The notes under the pieces were generated by a model. It had not been told where the DNA came from. It was given only the letters and a program-made list of their open reading frames with translations, and did not search any database. Of a stretch of DNA of 64,000 nt, positions 50,877 to 60,107 are shown piece after piece. The DNA is from PALSA-1353 sp050014015 (GTDB taxonomy: Bacteria > Planctomycetota > Phycisphaerae > Tepidisphaerales > Tepidisphaeraceae), in the NCBI GenBank assembly GCA_050014015.1, contig JBEKEC010000006.1, positions 72,513 through 136,512 on the forward strand, written 5' to 3'. A program made the position numbers and the translations under genes. The number at the start of each line of letters is the position of its first letter. Position 1 is the first letter of the stretch.

Positions 50877-52361
50877 ATGACTAATCAATTGGCCGCCGTC
50901 GGCTTATCCCGCGGAAGAATTATTGCAAATAGACTTATCGCAATAGGATCGTGGCGAGTCGGCAAAATCCTCGTCACGGTCGTTGCCTTCGTGTGGTTCC
51001 TGGGCACCTCCCGCGCAGGCGCCGATGCCACCACCCCACCTGATTCTACTACGCAGGACAACGCGGAACTGAGAGGCGAGGTCAATCAGCTCAAGGCGAA
51101 AGTGGATCGGCTCGAAAGCAACGAACAACCCCCGGCGTCAACCCGCCCGAGCATTCCAGACACCAATCAGGCGGCCTTCCACGCCTTTCATCTCACCAGT
51201 GGATACGATCCGGCCGTCGGTTTCGTCATCCGCAGCGATGATGGACAGTTTTCGCTCCACCCGGGCTTCGTGGTCGATTTCCGCGACATGACCGACTATC
51301 GCACGAAGCTGGCGCCCAATAGCGGGAGCGAAGTGGCCAAGCCCGGCTATACCACGGAAACCGGATTTAACGTCTCGCGTTTTCGTATGACGTTCGACGG
51401 CAGAGTCACCCAGAATTTCACCTACTTCTTGCAACTTCAGGACGACGAGGGCACGGCTTTCGGGCTGCTCGACGCCTACGGGGCTTACCATTTTGGGCAG
51501 ACCCCGTTCGCGTTGAAGGTCGGACAATTCAAAGACCCCATCTGGCATGAACGGAACCTGAGTGAAGCGAATTTGTTGGCGGTGGATCGGTCGCTGGCGG
51601 AGTATCTGCTGGGCGGCGGACAAACCAGCCGCGTGCAGGGCGTGGACCTGATGTTCGATCAGGATCGCCTGCGGGCGCAGTTGGTATTTCACGGCGGCTT
51701 CGACACTCTTAACTCAAAATTCTTTGATGCCGGCGGCCTGGGCGCGGGCGTCGGCGGCGGCGCGGGAGTCACGCCGACGAACTTCGGGGCAAGCGAGCGG
51801 ACGGAATTCTTGATCCTCGGCAACCGCACGCCGGATTTCAATCCCTTTACCGAATACGACAAGCAGTTCACCGCGCTGGACGATAAGCAGGACATCCTGG
51901 TCGCCGGCGGCGGCGTGGACTTTTCCCAGGCAGGCTCCAACGACGTCATCTTCCACACAGCCGATCTACAGTACGACTGCACCTGCGGTTTTTCCGCATA
52001 CGCGGCTTATATGGCCTCATATCGCGGCCTCCACACGAACGAGGGCGTGCAAAAAGGATATTATTACGATCCCGGCTTCGTCGTTCAGGTGGCCTATCTC
52101 CTGACGCCTCAAATCGAGCCGTTCGCGCGTTACGACTACGCGTATCTGCCTCTGGGCTCCACAACCGGCCTGGTCACCGGAGAGATGCAGGAAATCACGG
52201 TTGGAGCAAATTACTATCTGTACCACCAAAACCTGAAAGTCACCCTCGACGCATCCTGGCTCCCCGATGGAGCGCCCGCTGACGTTGACGTCATGGGCAT
52301 CTTGAAGGACACCGGGCACAGCGAAGGCGTTCTACGGTTGCAATTCCAATTGGCGATCTGA
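50877..52361 (+). CDS. Phosphate-selective porin O/P-like outer membrane protein
   Basis: 494 residues. A signal region (~30-48, VTVVAFVWFLGTSRAGA) precedes a coiled-coil (AELRGEVNQLKAKVDRLESN, ~62-82) and a beta-barrel with family features: SLHPGFVVDFRDMTDY, VSRFRMTFDGRVTQNFTYFLQLQDD, LKVGQFKDPIWHERNLSEANLLAVDRSLAEYLL and a final QFQLAI. The P47-type name is by homology; whether phosphate is the substrate is uncertain. Ribosome-binding site AGGAGAATGAGG lies before the ATG. Fragments of related porins follow within 900 bases. Confidence 0.88.
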   Translation: MTNQLAAVGLSRGRIIANRLIAIGSWRVGKILVTVVAFVWFLGTSRAGADATTPPDSTTQDNAELRGEVNQLKAKVDRLESNEQPPASTRPSIPDTNQAAFHAFHLTSGYDPAVGFVIRSDDGQFSLHPGFVVDFRDMTDYRTKLAPNSGSEVAKPGYTTETGFNVSRFRMTFDGRVTQNFTYFLQLQDDEGTAFGLLDAYGAYHFGQTPFALKVGQFKDPIWHERNLSEANLLAVDRSLAEYLLGGGQTSRVQGVDLMFDQDRLRAQLVFHGGFDTLNSKFFDAGGLGAGVGGGAGVTPTNFGASERTEFLILGNRTPDFNPFTEYDKQFTALDDKQDILVAGGGVDFSQAGSNDVIFHTADLQYDCTCGFSAYAAYMASYRGLHTNEGVQKGYYYDPGFVVQVAYLLTPQIEPFARYDYAYLPLGSTTGLVTGEMQEITVGANYYLYHQNLKVTLDASWLPDGAPADVDVMGILKDTGHSEGVLRLQFQLAI

Positions 52362-52424
52362 CGCCCGCCAACCCATAGGAGGCGACGGATGGCCGGCGTC
52401 TCATCTGCCCTGCAACGAATCTGA

Positions 52425-52988
52425 GAGGACGGTCATTCCGGCAGCGGGTTGGATTTTAGTCAGGGCGACACCGCGGTTACGTCCGTCAGCACGTTGACTG
52501 CCGGTTCACCGCCGACGATCAAAACGACCACGGTCAACAGCGCCAATAACACGCTGCGATGGGACGTCGATGCGACGTATTTGATGGCCCATCGGTTCAT
52601 CGTTTATGGCGAATTTCTGGGTGATTACGTCGCCTACCGCGGCACGTTGACCACGCCCGCGCATCGGCTCGATTACGGCGAGTTGATTCAGCTTGGATAC
52701 TTTGTGTGCCCGGCGTTCCAGTTGACGACGCGCTACTCGGTTTCGGAGTTGGATGGGAATACCGCCTTCAAAGGGACGGGATTTTCTCAGACGACGTTCA
52801 GCGAAATCGGCGTGGGATTCAACTATTTCCTCGGCGCGGACGGATCGGCGGGCAATCACGCGAAATTCAGTTTTGACGTGGATTATCTGCCCACCGGCTC
52901 TCCGGCCGTCACCGGGCTGGATTATCAGTCCGAAACCAGCGTCCACGGCGAAACGGTCTTTCGCAGCCAGTTTCAGTTGTGGCTGTGA
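52425..52988 (+). pseudogene. Truncated porin paralogue (C-terminal third)
   Basis: An in-frame TGA at 52422-52424 begins this stretch. The reading frame then gives LDFSQGDTA, matching the VDFSQ barrel block of the upstream porin, and runs to QFQLWL at the end, covering only the last ~180 residues of a porin barrel. There is no start codon, signal or N-terminal barrel, so it is a remnant of a second porin gene. Confidence 0.8.
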
Positions 52989-52992
52989 TCTT

Positions 52993-53105
52993 GTCTGACG
53001 ACGGATTTTGTCCGTTGCAGGAATAATCCAACCAGCGGGGCCGTCGAACTCTGGCGGCCCCGCGGTCTTTGGCGGCGCGAGCATTCTTGCGGCCGTCGGG
53101 CGTGT
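52993..53105 (-). pseudogene. truA 3'-end fragment
   Basis: Reading the minus strand, this stretch aligns with the last ~110 bases of truA at 56485. Shared segments include CGGTCTTTGGCGGC (plus-strand view), GAGCAT near the MLAAKDR codons, CGTCGAAC/GGTCGAAC and GTTGCAGG/ATTGCAGG. Small insertions shift the frame, so it no longer encodes TruA. It directly follows the porin remnant. Confidence 0.75.
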
Positions 53106-53111
53106 ATCGGC

Positions 53112-53163
53112 CACTGGACACGGCGAAGCTGTTCTACGGTTGCAATTCCAGCTTTCCATTTGA
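53112..53163 (+). pseudogene. Porin tail fragment
   Basis: The frame gives TGHGEAVLRLQFQLSI then stop, matching the end of the intact porin (TGHSEGVLRLQFQLAI) at 14 of 16 residues. Nothing upstream in frame continues the similarity. It is a third porin 3' end in this stretch. Confidence 0.75.
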
Positions 53164-53245
53164 AGAAGGCGGATGAGAACCCCGGCGCGTCCGGATTTTT
53201 CAGTTGACCCGTTATATCCATGAGAATATAACGTCGTGAGACGGC

Positions 53246-54013
53246 ATGCGCCGACCGTGCGTACATCGATCGGGATATCCCGCCGCATTCACGCTCGTCG
53301 AGTTGCTGGTCGTGATCGGCGTGATCGTGATTTTGATCGGGCTGCTGCTGCCGGTAGTGGCGCTGGCGCGGCGGGCGTCCGGGCAGGCGCAGTGCGCCAG
53401 CAATCTGCGGCAATGGGCGATCGCGGTGAACGCTTATGCCGAGCAAAATAACGACTGGTTGCCGCGGCGCGGAGACGGAATCGCCGGGGCGCAGAACGTA
53501 ACCAGGTATAACGACTGGTTCAACGCGCTTCCGCCATTTCTGGGGCAGCGAACGTACCAGGACTTGGTTGCCTCGGCGCAAATGCCCCGGATCGGAGACA
53601 ACAGCATTTGGGTCTGCCCGCAGCTTTACGGCTCGGCCAACACATACGGGTATCTATTCGGCTATGCGATGAACATGGCTCTGTCGGTGGAGATCGCCCC
53701 GTTGCCCGACCGGATTACCAAGATCGGCTCGGTCTCAACGATGGTCTTCATGGCGGATGGTCCGGCGGGATGGTGTTCGACGGTCCCCTATATTTCAACG
53801 CCGAGCGCACCGGCGTCCTTCAACCCGGTCCCGCGGCACAACGGGTACGTCAACGTCGCATTCCTCGATGGTCACGTCAGCGCGTTCGGTGCGAAATACG
53901 GCGGCTGCAACGTCGCGGGAGATCCGGTTCATCCGGATGCATGCAATCAGCCTGACCTGCGGTGGTACTGGTACGTTCCGGGACCATCTCCGGCGCCTTG
54001 GCCGGGACCTTGA
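53246..54013 (+). CDS. Prepilin-type protein with H-X9-DG signature
   Basis: 255 residues. The N-terminus AAFTLVELLVVIGVIVILIGLLLPVVALARR is a prepilin signal; the C-terminal part contains RHNGYVNVAFLDGHV, the H-X9-DG motif typical of planctomycete pseudopilin-like proteins. The central region is variable with paired cysteines (QCASN, WVCPQLY). It would be inserted in the inner membrane and processed by a prepilin peptidase. The downstream PEP-CTERM gene begins 36 bases later in the same direction. Confidence 0.88.
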   Translation: MRRPCVHRSGYPAAFTLVELLVVIGVIVILIGLLLPVVALARRASGQAQCASNLRQWAIAVNAYAEQNNDWLPRRGDGIAGAQNVTRYNDWFNALPPFLGQRTYQDLVASAQMPRIGDNSIWVCPQLYGSANTYGYLFGYAMNMALSVEIAPLPDRITKIGSVSTMVFMADGPAGWCSTVPYISTPSAPASFNPVPRHNGYVNVAFLDGHVSAFGAKYGGCNVAGDPVHPDACNQPDLRWYWYVPGPSPAPWPGP

Positions 54014-54049
54014 TCCTTCACTTTATTCGCGTTCTTGAAAGGGATGAAT

Positions 54050-55018
54050 ATGCATCGCCGCATTGCAAATTATCGTTGGGCCGTTTTGGCGTTTTGCGCG
54101 TTGGCGTCGGCAGGCGCGCCGGGCGCGCGGGCGGCACTTCTCGCCACCGAGTCGCTTTATCTCAATGTCTCCCCCAACAACGCCTCCGCGGACGCCCCGT
54201 ATGAGGATGAGGTGTTTAACACTTCGCCCAATCTCTCCACCTGGTCGGCCAAAGGCGCCATCGGATTGGAAGGCGGCTCATCGATCTATCCCAGCGGCAG
54301 CACGTACGTCAACAACCCCGCCTCCACGCTGGCGCTGAAGTTTCCCGTCGGTTCGATCGCCGATTCGCTCAATCAGACCTATGGCGCGGGCAATTGGACG
54401 ATCTCGGACCCGACGATCACGTTTCAATATACCTACTATGCCAATAACGCCGTGTTTGGCGCTGGCGCCGGTTCGTTTGAGACCTATTGGATGGCCAACA
54501 ACAACTGGTCGTTCAGCAACGGCGGGTCCGCCGGCACATCGATCGGGTCGTACACCTACACTGCGGGAACGGATCCGATTTATACGACGGATCCCAATAC
54601 CCTGGCAACCTGGGCCGGAGGCGTCAATTCGATTGCCGACCTGGGCTCGACGTATTTCGACTGGCTGAGCCCGACGGCCAATCCGCTGCTCGCGGGCGCA
54701 ACGGCCGCTAATCCGAACTATACGAGTTGGACCACCGACAAGACCGGAGCGAATCAGGGCCTTCTGAATGACAACCTTGCGACCAGCCCCAATTTCGTCA
54801 ACGCCCTGACATCCGCCTCGGCGACTGGCGGCAATCCCGATGTTTCCTTCTATTTTATTCCGAACAGCTCAACGCTGGGGATTTGCATTTTCACCGGGGG
54901 TGGAGCGGTCACGCCGGAGCTGTCGTTTAATGTCGTCAGCGTACCGGAGCCGACGTTGACCGCTCTGGCCGGGCTGTTCGGGGCGTCGGCGATTTTGCGC
55001 CGCCGGAGACTCAGTTGA
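54050..55018 (+). CDS. PEP-CTERM-anchored secreted protein
   Basis: About 322 residues from ATG 54050, preceded by GAAAGGG 6-7 bases away (upstream TTG and ATG starts are also open). Signal peptide (VLAFCALASAGAPGARA, ~12-30); a Gly/Ser/Thr/Asn-rich body with many aromatic residues; and the C-terminal sorting signal VPEPTLTALAGLFGASAILRRRRLS, with PEP, hydrophobic helix and basic tail. Such proteins are cleaved by exosortase (EpsH/XrtA) and attached to the outer surface. No exosortase gene lies in this window. It overlaps the following start (TTGA). Confidence 0.88.
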   Translation: MHRRIANYRWAVLAFCALASAGAPGARAALLATESLYLNVSPNNASADAPYEDEVFNTSPNLSTWSAKGAIGLEGGSSIYPSGSTYVNNPASTLALKFPVGSIADSLNQTYGAGNWTISDPTITFQYTYYANNAVFGAGAGSFETYWMANNNWSFSNGGSAGTSIGSYTYTAGTDPIYTTDPNTLATWAGGVNSIADLGSTYFDWLSPTANPLLAGATAANPNYTSWTTDKTGANQGLLNDNLATSPNFVNALTSASATGGNPDVSFYFIPNSSTLGICIFTGGGAVTPELSFNVVSVPEPTLTALAGLFGASAILRRRRLS

Positions 55019-56406
55019 GCCGATTCGCGACGATGCTTGTCGGTTTGGCCGTGCTGGGCAGCGCGGCGATTCTGCTGATTTGTCTACTGATTACCTCGCG
55101 ATCCTTGCATGCAATCTCGGATGCGAATTCGCCGGCGACGGTTTACGACGCCGCGGCAACGCAGCCGTTTGCCATGGCTTTCAAGCGGCCGCCGACAACC
55201 GGGCCCAGCGTTCGCGTCGCGGTCATCGGCGGAATGACCTTCACCGGATTTTGGACCGCGCTGGCGGAGCGATACGAGAAGCAAACGGGCGTCTACGTCG
55301 ATCTCATCGCGACCGGCCCGAAGAACGACATCGTCAATGTCTTCAGACAGGGCGGCGTGGACGTCATCACGATGCACGCAAGCGACACGATGATCAATCT
55401 GGTTGCCGATGGATTCACGCTGGACCCGCAACCCTGGATGCGCAACGATCTGATCATTGTCGGCCCGCCGGAAGATCCCGCCGGGATCAAGGGCATGACG
55501 GATGCCGCTGCGGCGCTGAAAAAGATCGCCGCCGCCAAATCGCCGTTTGTCGTGCATTCCAGCCTCGGCGCACAAGAAGTGCTGCTCAATATCATGGGAC
55601 CGAATCAAATTATTTTTGACCCAGCCCAAACGACGGTGCTTTTTGACGATCAGCAGCGCAGCGTTCTGAAGGTCGCGGGGGAGAAACAGGCATACACCCT
55701 TGTGGGCCGAATTCCGTTTCGCATCGGCAGGCTGCCGAACGATGGATTGGTCCTGATGGTGCAAGGCGACGAGCGGTTGCAGCGGCCTTACCTGGTCGCG
55801 GTGACAAATCCGCAACGGATGCCCGGCGTTCACATCAGCGAGGCAAGACGATTCGCCGCGTATCTCCGCACGCCGCAGACGCAGGCATGGATCGCCGAGT
55901 TCGGCAAGGGGATGCTGGACCAGCGGCCGATTTTCTTTCCGGTCGCGGTCCCGGATTTGAATTCGCCGCCCGACAGCAATATCGCGGTGCGCGTGGGCGG
56001 CGAGGTTGATGCTCCGCTTGCGCTGACTCAGAAAGACCTCGATCAGTTGTCGCACGTTGAAGTCCACGTGGCTGATCGAAGCGGCAAGCAAATCGTATAT
56101 GCGGGCGTCCCGCTGAATGCGATTCTAAAAAAGGCGGGCGTGCCGATCGGCCAACACCGGCTGCGCGGCGACAGCCTTTCGCTTTGCTTGGTGGTCATAG
56201 GCGCTGATGGATATAGGGCGGCGTTCGCGCTGCCCGAGTTGGACGACGATTTCGCGGTCCGCTCGATTATCCTTGCCGACCATCGAGACGGACAGCCACT
56301 TGATTCAAAGGAAGGCCCATCGCGGATCATCGCACCGCAAGATTCACGACCCGCACGGTGGGTGCGCAATGTGGTTTCGCTTCGAATATCCCGAGTCGGG
56401 GATTGA
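55015..56406 (+). CDS. Binding protein fused to a molybdopterin-oxidoreductase-like domain
   Basis: 463 residues from TTG 55015, overlapping the previous stop, with GGAG 6 bases upstream. Residues ~8-28 are a membrane anchor. Residues ~65-320 resemble periplasmic substrate-binding proteins of the PBP-like/TupA kind (ALAERYEKQTGVYVDLIATG, VITMHASDTMINL, VHSSLGAQEVLLNIMG). Residues ~330-463 resemble the sulfite-oxidase-type molybdopterin-binding fold (VVIGADGYRAAFALPELDDDF, IILADHRDGQPLDSKEGPSRIIAPQD, ARWVRNVVSLRI). Such a fusion links an oxyanion-binding module to a molybdenum-type fold; its activity is unknown. Confidence 0.78.
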   Translation: MSRFATMLVGLAVLGSAAILLICLLITSRSLHAISDANSPATVYDAAATQPFAMAFKRPPTTGPSVRVAVIGGMTFTGFWTALAERYEKQTGVYVDLIATGPKNDIVNVFRQGGVDVITMHASDTMINLVADGFTLDPQPWMRNDLIIVGPPEDPAGIKGMTDAAAALKKIAAAKSPFVVHSSLGAQEVLLNIMGPNQIIFDPAQTTVLFDDQQRSVLKVAGEKQAYTLVGRIPFRIGRLPNDGLVLMVQGDERLQRPYLVAVTNPQRMPGVHISEARRFAAYLRTPQTQAWIAEFGKGMLDQRPIFFPVAVPDLNSPPDSNIAVRVGGEVDAPLALTQKDLDQLSHVEVHVADRSGKQIVYAGVPLNAILKKAGVPIGQHRLRGDSLSLCLVVIGADGYRAAFALPELDDDFAVRSIILADHRDGQPLDSKEGPSRIIAPQDSRPARWVRNVVSLRISRVGD

Positions 56407-56484
56407 GTGTTTGATTCCCCAGCGCGGCATAGCCACAATCGAAAAGGCGGCATCGATGGCACGACCGCTCAGAAGGATCAGGTT

Positions 56485-57285
56485 CTATGGCTGTGATCCA
56501 ATCTGAGAATCGACTTTGATCCATTGCAGGTAAAGTCCTTCGGGCGGGGCGGTCGAACCGGCGGCGCGGCGGTCTTTGGCGGCGAGCATCTTGGCCATGT
56601 CGTCCGGCTCGTATTTTCCGAGGCCCACTTCCACTAGTGTGCCGGCGATGATGCGCACCATGTTCCAAAGGAATCCGGAGCCTTCGATGCCGATGACCAG
56701 CATAGGGCCGCGGAATGACACCCGGCAGGAGGAGACGGTGCGGATGGTGGTGTACCGAGTGTGATCGGGGCGGGAGAAGCTGGCGAAGTCGTGGTCGCCG
56801 AGGAATTGGGCGGCGGCGGCCTGCATGGCGGGGACGTCCAGCGTTTGCCAGCGATGCCAGCAGAGTTCGGGGAAAAACGGATTGCGGTCCGGGGCGTTCC
56901 AGATGAAATATTGGTATCGCTTGGAAACGGCGGCGGTGATGGCGTCGAAGGAATCGGGGACGGGTTCGATTGATCGGATGAGGATGTCGGCTGGAAGCTT
57001 GTAATTGACGGCGCGGCGAAGGCCCTCCGGCTCGATCTGGATTGCGGAAGTGTCGAAATGAGCGATCTGTCCCTTGGCATGGACGCCGGCGTCGGTGCGC
57101 GAGGAGCCGACGATGGTGACGGGATGGGCGACGACGGCGGCCAGTTCGCGGGCGAGGGTTTCCTGGATGGTGGGGATGCCGGCGCCGGGCGGAGGGCGAA
57201 CGCCTTTGTAGGTGGGCAGCGCGGCCTGTTGCTGCCAGCCATGATAGCGCGTGCCGCGGTAGGCGATGAGAAGCTTGTAGCGCAT
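56485..57285 (-). CDS. truA: tRNA pseudouridine synthase A
   Basis: 266 residues from ATG 57285. Catalytic aspartate Asp65 sits in SSRTDAGVHA, with RYQYFIWN and FLWNMVRIIAGTLVEVGLGK as further TruA blocks. It converts uridines 38-40 of tRNA to pseudouridine. The segment between YHGWQQQ and IPTIQETL is slightly longer than usual (ALPTYKGVRPPPGAG). A heptad-repeat hairpin lies between it and the divergent helicase gene. Its 3' end is duplicated as a pseudogene near 53.0 kb. Confidence 0.95.
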   Translation of the reverse strand: MRYKLLIAYRGTRYHGWQQQAALPTYKGVRPPPGAGIPTIQETLARELAAVVAHPVTIVGSSRTDAGVHAKGQIAHFDTSAIQIEPEGLRRAVNYKLPADILIRSIEPVPDSFDAITAAVSKRYQYFIWNAPDRNPFFPELCWHRWQTLDVPAMQAAAAQFLGDHDFASFSRPDHTRYTTIRTVSSCRVSFRGPMLVIGIEGSGFLWNMVRIIAGTLVEVGLGKYEPDDMAKMLAAKDRRAAGSTAPPEGLYLQWIKVDSQIGSQP

Positions 57286-57291
57286 GGGAAG

Positions 57292-57404
57292 TCTCAAACT
57301 CGAAACTCGAAATTCGAATGACGAATCAAATTCGAAGTCTGAAATTCGAATTTCGAGTCTCGAATTTGATTCGAGTTTCGAGTTTCGAGTTTCGAGTTTC
57401 CGAT
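57292..57404. repeat. Heptad-repeat hairpin, copy 3
   Basis: Same 7-base units and the same 35-base core (GAAACTCGAAATTC...) as the copies flanking folD, again as a long imperfect hairpin. It occupies most of the divergent promoter region between truA and the helicase gene. Confidence 0.9.
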
Positions 57405-57464
57405 TTATCCTCGCATGGAGGGAAATTGCAAATATGCCGCCATACGAATAAGGTTTCTAGGCTA

Positions 57465-58844
57465 ATGACCGACAAAACCGATCATCCGCCGGAATCGGAG
57501 GCCTTCGCGGCGCTGGGAGTGCGGCCGTCGATCCTGCGGGCGCTGGCGGAGGAGAGCTACGTTACTCCGACGGAAATCCAGGCCCTGCTGATCCCGCGTG
57601 CGCTGGCGGGGGTGGACATTCTGGGCCAGGCGCGCACGGGGACGGGCAAGACGGCGGCGTTCGCGATTCCGATCCTGCAAAAGGCCGCCCGCGGGACTCC
57701 GTTCGGCGCGCTGATTCTGGTGCCGACGCGCGAGCTGTCGATGCAGGTCGATGCGGAAATCAAGCGGCTGGCCAAGCACACGCCGATCCGATCGGTGCCG
57801 GTGTATGGCGGGCAGAAGATCGCGGCGCAGATGAAATTCCTGAAGCACGGCCCGGAGATTCTGGTCGGCACGCCGGGGCGGGTCATCGATCTGTTGGATC
57901 GGCGCATCATTTCGATGGACAACATCCGGTTTGTGATTCTGGATGAAGTGGACCGGATGCTGGACATCGGATTTCGGGACGACATCCGCAACATTCTTTC
58001 GCGGATCAGGGGCGGGATGGGAGCGGATGCCAAGCATCAGACGATGTTCGTGTCGGCGACGATTTCGGCGGAGATCGAGAAACTGGGCCGGCAATACATG
58101 CGCGAGCCGGTGGAGAAGCTGTTCGTGCCCGGCACGGATGAAAAACCGACGGTCGCGGAGGTCGAGCAGTATTATTTTTCGGTGCAGCCGTGGGACAAAT
58201 ACCGGCTGCTGCGGATGCTGCTGGAGCGGGAGAATCCGGACCTGGCGATCGTATTTTGCCGGACGAAGCACGGCGCCGAGAAGCTGGCGCGGAAGCTTCA
58301 CGCCGAGGGAATCGAATGCCGCGAGATTCACGGAAACCTGGCGCAGAACCAGCGTGAGCGTGTGATGAAGAATTTCCGCACGGGGAAATTCGACGTGCTG
58401 ATCGCGACCGATCTGGCCAGCCGGGGGATCGACGTCGCCGACATCAGCCATATCGTGAACTTCGACGTACCGGAGGACCCGGAGGTGTACGTGCACCGGG
58501 TGGGCCGGACGGCGCGGATGGGCGCCAAGGGAAAGGCGTTCACGTTCATAGGGCACGACCAGGGCGAGGAGCTGACGCGGATCGAGAATCTGATCAACAT
58601 GGTGATTCAGCAGGCGACGCTGGAGGGTTTCGAGCCGCGCCCAACGCCGGCGGATTGGACGGAGCAGAAGCCCATGGACGCGCCTTCCAAGCCGGTGGTG
58701 AGCAGGTTCGAGCGGCCATACGCCCCCGGCGGCGGCGCCAATGCCGGCGGCGCGACGACCGCGGCCGGAGTCGCCATCCCCCTCCCGCCACGCACGATCG
58801 GAAGCAAAATCCCCATCAATCGGCGGCATCGCCGAAGGCGGTGA
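57465..58844 (+). CDS. DEAD-box-family RNA helicase
   Basis: 459 residues from ATG 57465 (the frame is open through the repeat upstream). Motifs in order: Q motif (TPTEIQALLIP ~34-44), Walker A ARTGTGKT (56-63), PTREL, TPGR, motif II DEVD (160-163; usually DEAD), SAT, and the C-terminal half with RTKHGAEKLARKL, TDLASRGIDV and HRVGRTAR. It unwinds RNA duplexes using ATP. A C-terminal tail of ~85 residues is low-complexity (Gly/Ala/Pro) with basic end RRHRRRR. The motif II variant is unusual. Confidence 0.94.
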   Translation: MTDKTDHPPESEAFAALGVRPSILRALAEESYVTPTEIQALLIPRALAGVDILGQARTGTGKTAAFAIPILQKAARGTPFGALILVPTRELSMQVDAEIKRLAKHTPIRSVPVYGGQKIAAQMKFLKHGPEILVGTPGRVIDLLDRRIISMDNIRFVILDEVDRMLDIGFRDDIRNILSRIRGGMGADAKHQTMFVSATISAEIEKLGRQYMREPVEKLFVPGTDEKPTVAEVEQYYFSVQPWDKYRLLRMLLERENPDLAIVFCRTKHGAEKLARKLHAEGIECREIHGNLAQNQRERVMKNFRTGKFDVLIATDLASRGIDVADISHIVNFDVPEDPEVYVHRVGRTARMGAKGKAFTFIGHDQGEELTRIENLINMVIQQATLEGFEPRPTPADWTEQKPMDAPSKPVVSRFERPYAPGGGANAGGATTAAGVAIPLPPRTIGSKIPINRRHRRRR

Positions 58845-58847
58845 TGA

Positions 58848-60107
58848 TTGGTCCGTCGGCGTGTGCTTGTGTCGGCGTTCGCGTTTTCGCCTGCCAGGGG
58901 ATCGGAACCGGGAATCGGCTGGAACGTCGGCTCGCGGCTTGCGGCGTTCCACGACGTCACCATTCTCTGTTGCCCAAAATTGGGGGATGAAGACTATCGG
59001 CGGGAGGTGGAAGAGCATCTCCGCAAAACTGGGCCCATCCCCGGCCTGGAGGTGCAATACGTCGAGCCACCGCTGCTTTCCCGGCTGTTTCAAAGGCCGC
59101 TGATTTCGTTTGCCACTCCACTTTATTTTTTGGGTTACGCCGCATGGCAACGCGCGGCATTTGCCGAGGCCGATCGGCTGCACCGCCAGCGCGCGTTCGA
59201 TCTGGCGCATCAGTTGACGATCACGGGGTTCCGCGAGCCGGGATATTTGTGGAAGCTGGGGATTCCGTTCGTGTGGGGCCCGGTCGCCGGGGCATCGGAT
59301 CTGCCTTGGAGGTATTTCAAAATGCTCTCCTGGCGCGACCGATTTTTTTACGGGATGAAGAACCTGGCGAATGCGGCGCACAAGCGGATGAAGCCGCGGC
59401 CGCGCCGCGCCGGCCGGGCAGCGAAACATATCTTCGTCACCACGGTTGAGGACCATCGGCTGATCTCGGGGCGCTGGGGGTTTGATTCCCAGGTGCTCCT
59501 GGACACCGGCGCGCCGGACTTGCAAGGCCGAGTGCGGGAATACGACGGCCGGCGGCCGCTGAGGCTGGTTTGGAGCGGGCTTCACGTCGGGCGAAAGGCG
59601 CTGCCGCTGCTGCTCGGCGCCGCCGCGGAGTTGAACCGGGAAATCACCGAACGGCGGTTCGAGTTGAAAATTCTCGGCGGCGGCAGCCAGAGCGTCGCGT
59701 GGCGGGCGCTTTCGCGAAAATTGGGGATCGACGATGTATTGACGTGGACCGGCCAGATTCCTCGCCAGCGAGCGCTGGAAGAGATGCGGGACGGCGATGT
59801 GTTTGTGTTCACCAGTTTGCAGGAGGGAACCTCGACCGTCGTCATGGAGGCGTTGGCGCTTGGGTTGCCGGTGATTTGCCACGATGCTTGCGGGATGGGC
59901 GTGGCGGTGAACGACACGTGCGGGATCAAGGTGCCGATGAATGGGCCCGACATCAGCCAGTCGGGCTTTGCCGCGGCGATCCGGTCGCTCCTGGCCGATC
60001 CGCGGCGAGTCCAGGCCCTGTCGGCCGGGGGGCTGGCGCGTGCCAAAGAGCTGAGTTGGGACGAAAAGGCCCGCCAAATCGCCGCGGTTTATGACGCGAT
60101 AGTGTAA
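58848..60107 (+). CDS. Glycosyltransferase family 4-like
   Basis: 419 residues from TTG 58848 (AAGGCGG is upstream; GTG codons just inside are alternatives). The N-terminal half begins VLVSAFAFSPARGSEPGIGWNVGSRLAAF, typical of GT4 enzymes acting on exopolysaccharide. The C-terminal Rossmann half has RLVWSGLHVGRKALPLLL and FVFTSLQEGTSTVVMEALALGLPVICHDACGMG, with the E-x7-E-like donor site. It starts 3 bases after the helicase stop, so co-transcription is likely. Confidence 0.87.
   Translation: MVRRRVLVSAFAFSPARGSEPGIGWNVGSRLAAFHDVTILCCPKLGDEDYRREVEEHLRKTGPIPGLEVQYVEPPLLSRLFQRPLISFATPLYFLGYAAWQRAAFAEADRLHRQRAFDLAHQLTITGFREPGYLWKLGIPFVWGPVAGASDLPWRYFKMLSWRDRFFYGMKNLANAAHKRMKPRPRRAGRAAKHIFVTTVEDHRLISGRWGFDSQVLLDTGAPDLQGRVREYDGRRPLRLVWSGLHVGRKALPLLLGAAAELNREITERRFELKILGGGSQSVAWRALSRKLGIDDVLTWTGQIPRQRALEEMRDGDVFVFTSLQEGTSTVVMEALALGLPVICHDACGMGVAVNDTCGIKVPMNGPDISQSGFAAAIRSLLADPRRVQALSAGGLARAKELSWDEKARQIAAVYDAIV

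Noticed and set aside
50658..50888. Small minus-strand frame in the RND/porin promoter region
   Set aside because: It overlaps the putative operator and the porin start and has no family features.
57318..57464. Longer start of the helicase
   Set aside because: The upstream codons are just the heptad repeat read as phenylalanine/glutamate/serine-rich sequence; the conserved protein starts at 57465.
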